Positions 5,512 through 5,533 of a DNA stretch of 5,533 bases are shown here, one piece after another; within the stretch, counting starts at the first letter, position 1; each line of letters starts with the position of its first letter. Origin of the DNA: Thermoplasmata archaeon (GTDB taxonomy: Archaea > Thermoplasmatota > Thermoplasmata > Lutacidiplasmatales > UBA184). The notes beneath the pieces were generated by a model, which worked only from the letters and a program-made list of their open reading frames with translations, made no database searches and was not told the DNA's origin. The translations under genes were made by a program, and so were the position numbers. The stretch is taken from NCBI GenBank assembly GCA_030046135.1, contig JASIEC010000091.1:1-5533 (forward strand). Direction: 5' to 3'.

Positions 5512-5527
5512 GAAAAGTCCAAATACG
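5512..5527 (+). promoter_or_regulatory. Candidate archaeal promoter for a gene beyond the right edge
   Basis: After a very GC-rich stretch, GAAAAGTCCAAATACG appears abruptly: an A-rich element followed by an AAATAC box, resembling a BRE/TATA arrangement. Transcription would start roughly 25 bases further on, outside the window. The rest of the 77 bases after argS holds no gene and only the hairpin noted above. On the minus strand the same A-run reads TTTTC and could be part of a terminator for a convergent gene, so direction is unsettled. Confidence 0.35.
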
Positions 5528-5533
5528 AGGCCC

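Noticed and set aside
3564..5522. A 652-codon minus-strand open frame antisense to argS
   Set aside because: Arg/Asp/Gly/Pro-rich with no recognisable motif, opposite a textbook ArgRS. It is a mirror of GC-rich codon use.
5457..5533. A tRNA or small RNA gene after argS
   Set aside because: No cloverleaf, T-loop consensus (GGTTCAAATCC-like) or CCA-stem pattern is visible; only one 7-base-pair hairpin and an A-rich element.

Overview
The window is a compact, strongly GC-rich stretch of an archaeal chromosome. Archaeal origin is supported by ribosomal protein LX (L18Ae) followed directly by prefoldin alpha and FtsY, an archaeal housekeeping cluster, together with a ThiI-type THUMP protein and an HVGR-type arginyl-tRNA synthetase. 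High GC, this gene set and a possible leaderless promoter fit a GC-rich euryarchaeal lineage; Thermoplasmatota is my best guess, but it is an inference.

Layout. Everything from position 1 to 3606 is read on the minus strand and forms one tightly packed series. In transcription order it is: a ThiI-like THUMP protein (3606-2707), an unrecognised 73-residue protein (2737-2516), ribosomal protein LX (2477-2289), prefoldin alpha (2292-1834), the SRP receptor FtsY (1850-810), a TrmJ-like SPOUT methyltransferase (813-61), and the first 25 codons of another gene (77 to beyond position 1). Most junctions overlap, by 4, 17 or 31 bases. The exception is a 38-base gap before LX, which holds a candidate internal promoter. 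Several starts have a GGAG-type Shine-Dalgarno 8-9 bases upstream. On the plus strand, divergent from the ThiI-like gene, lies argS (about 3663-5456). The 56-base intergenic region may carry one A/T-rich promoter element used in both directions. After argS come a GC-rich hairpin and a possible promoter for a gene beyond the right edge.

How the genes fit together. All recognisable genes serve protein synthesis or its immediate aftermath: tRNA charging (ArgS), tRNA modification (TrmJ, and by ancestry the ThiI-like protein), the ribosome (LX), folding of nascent chains (prefoldin) and co-translational membrane targeting (FtsY).

Most notable points. (1) The ThiI-like protein keeps its RNA-binding THUMP half but has lost the PP-loop signature and is short, so it is probably not a working tRNA thiolase. 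(2) argS coding sequence extends upstream of any ATG, GTG or TTG start, implying a rare start codon or a sequence error. (3) A small unknown gene with an excellent ribosome-binding site sits between the ThiI-like gene and LX. I saw no mobile element, CRISPR array, phage gene or defence system.
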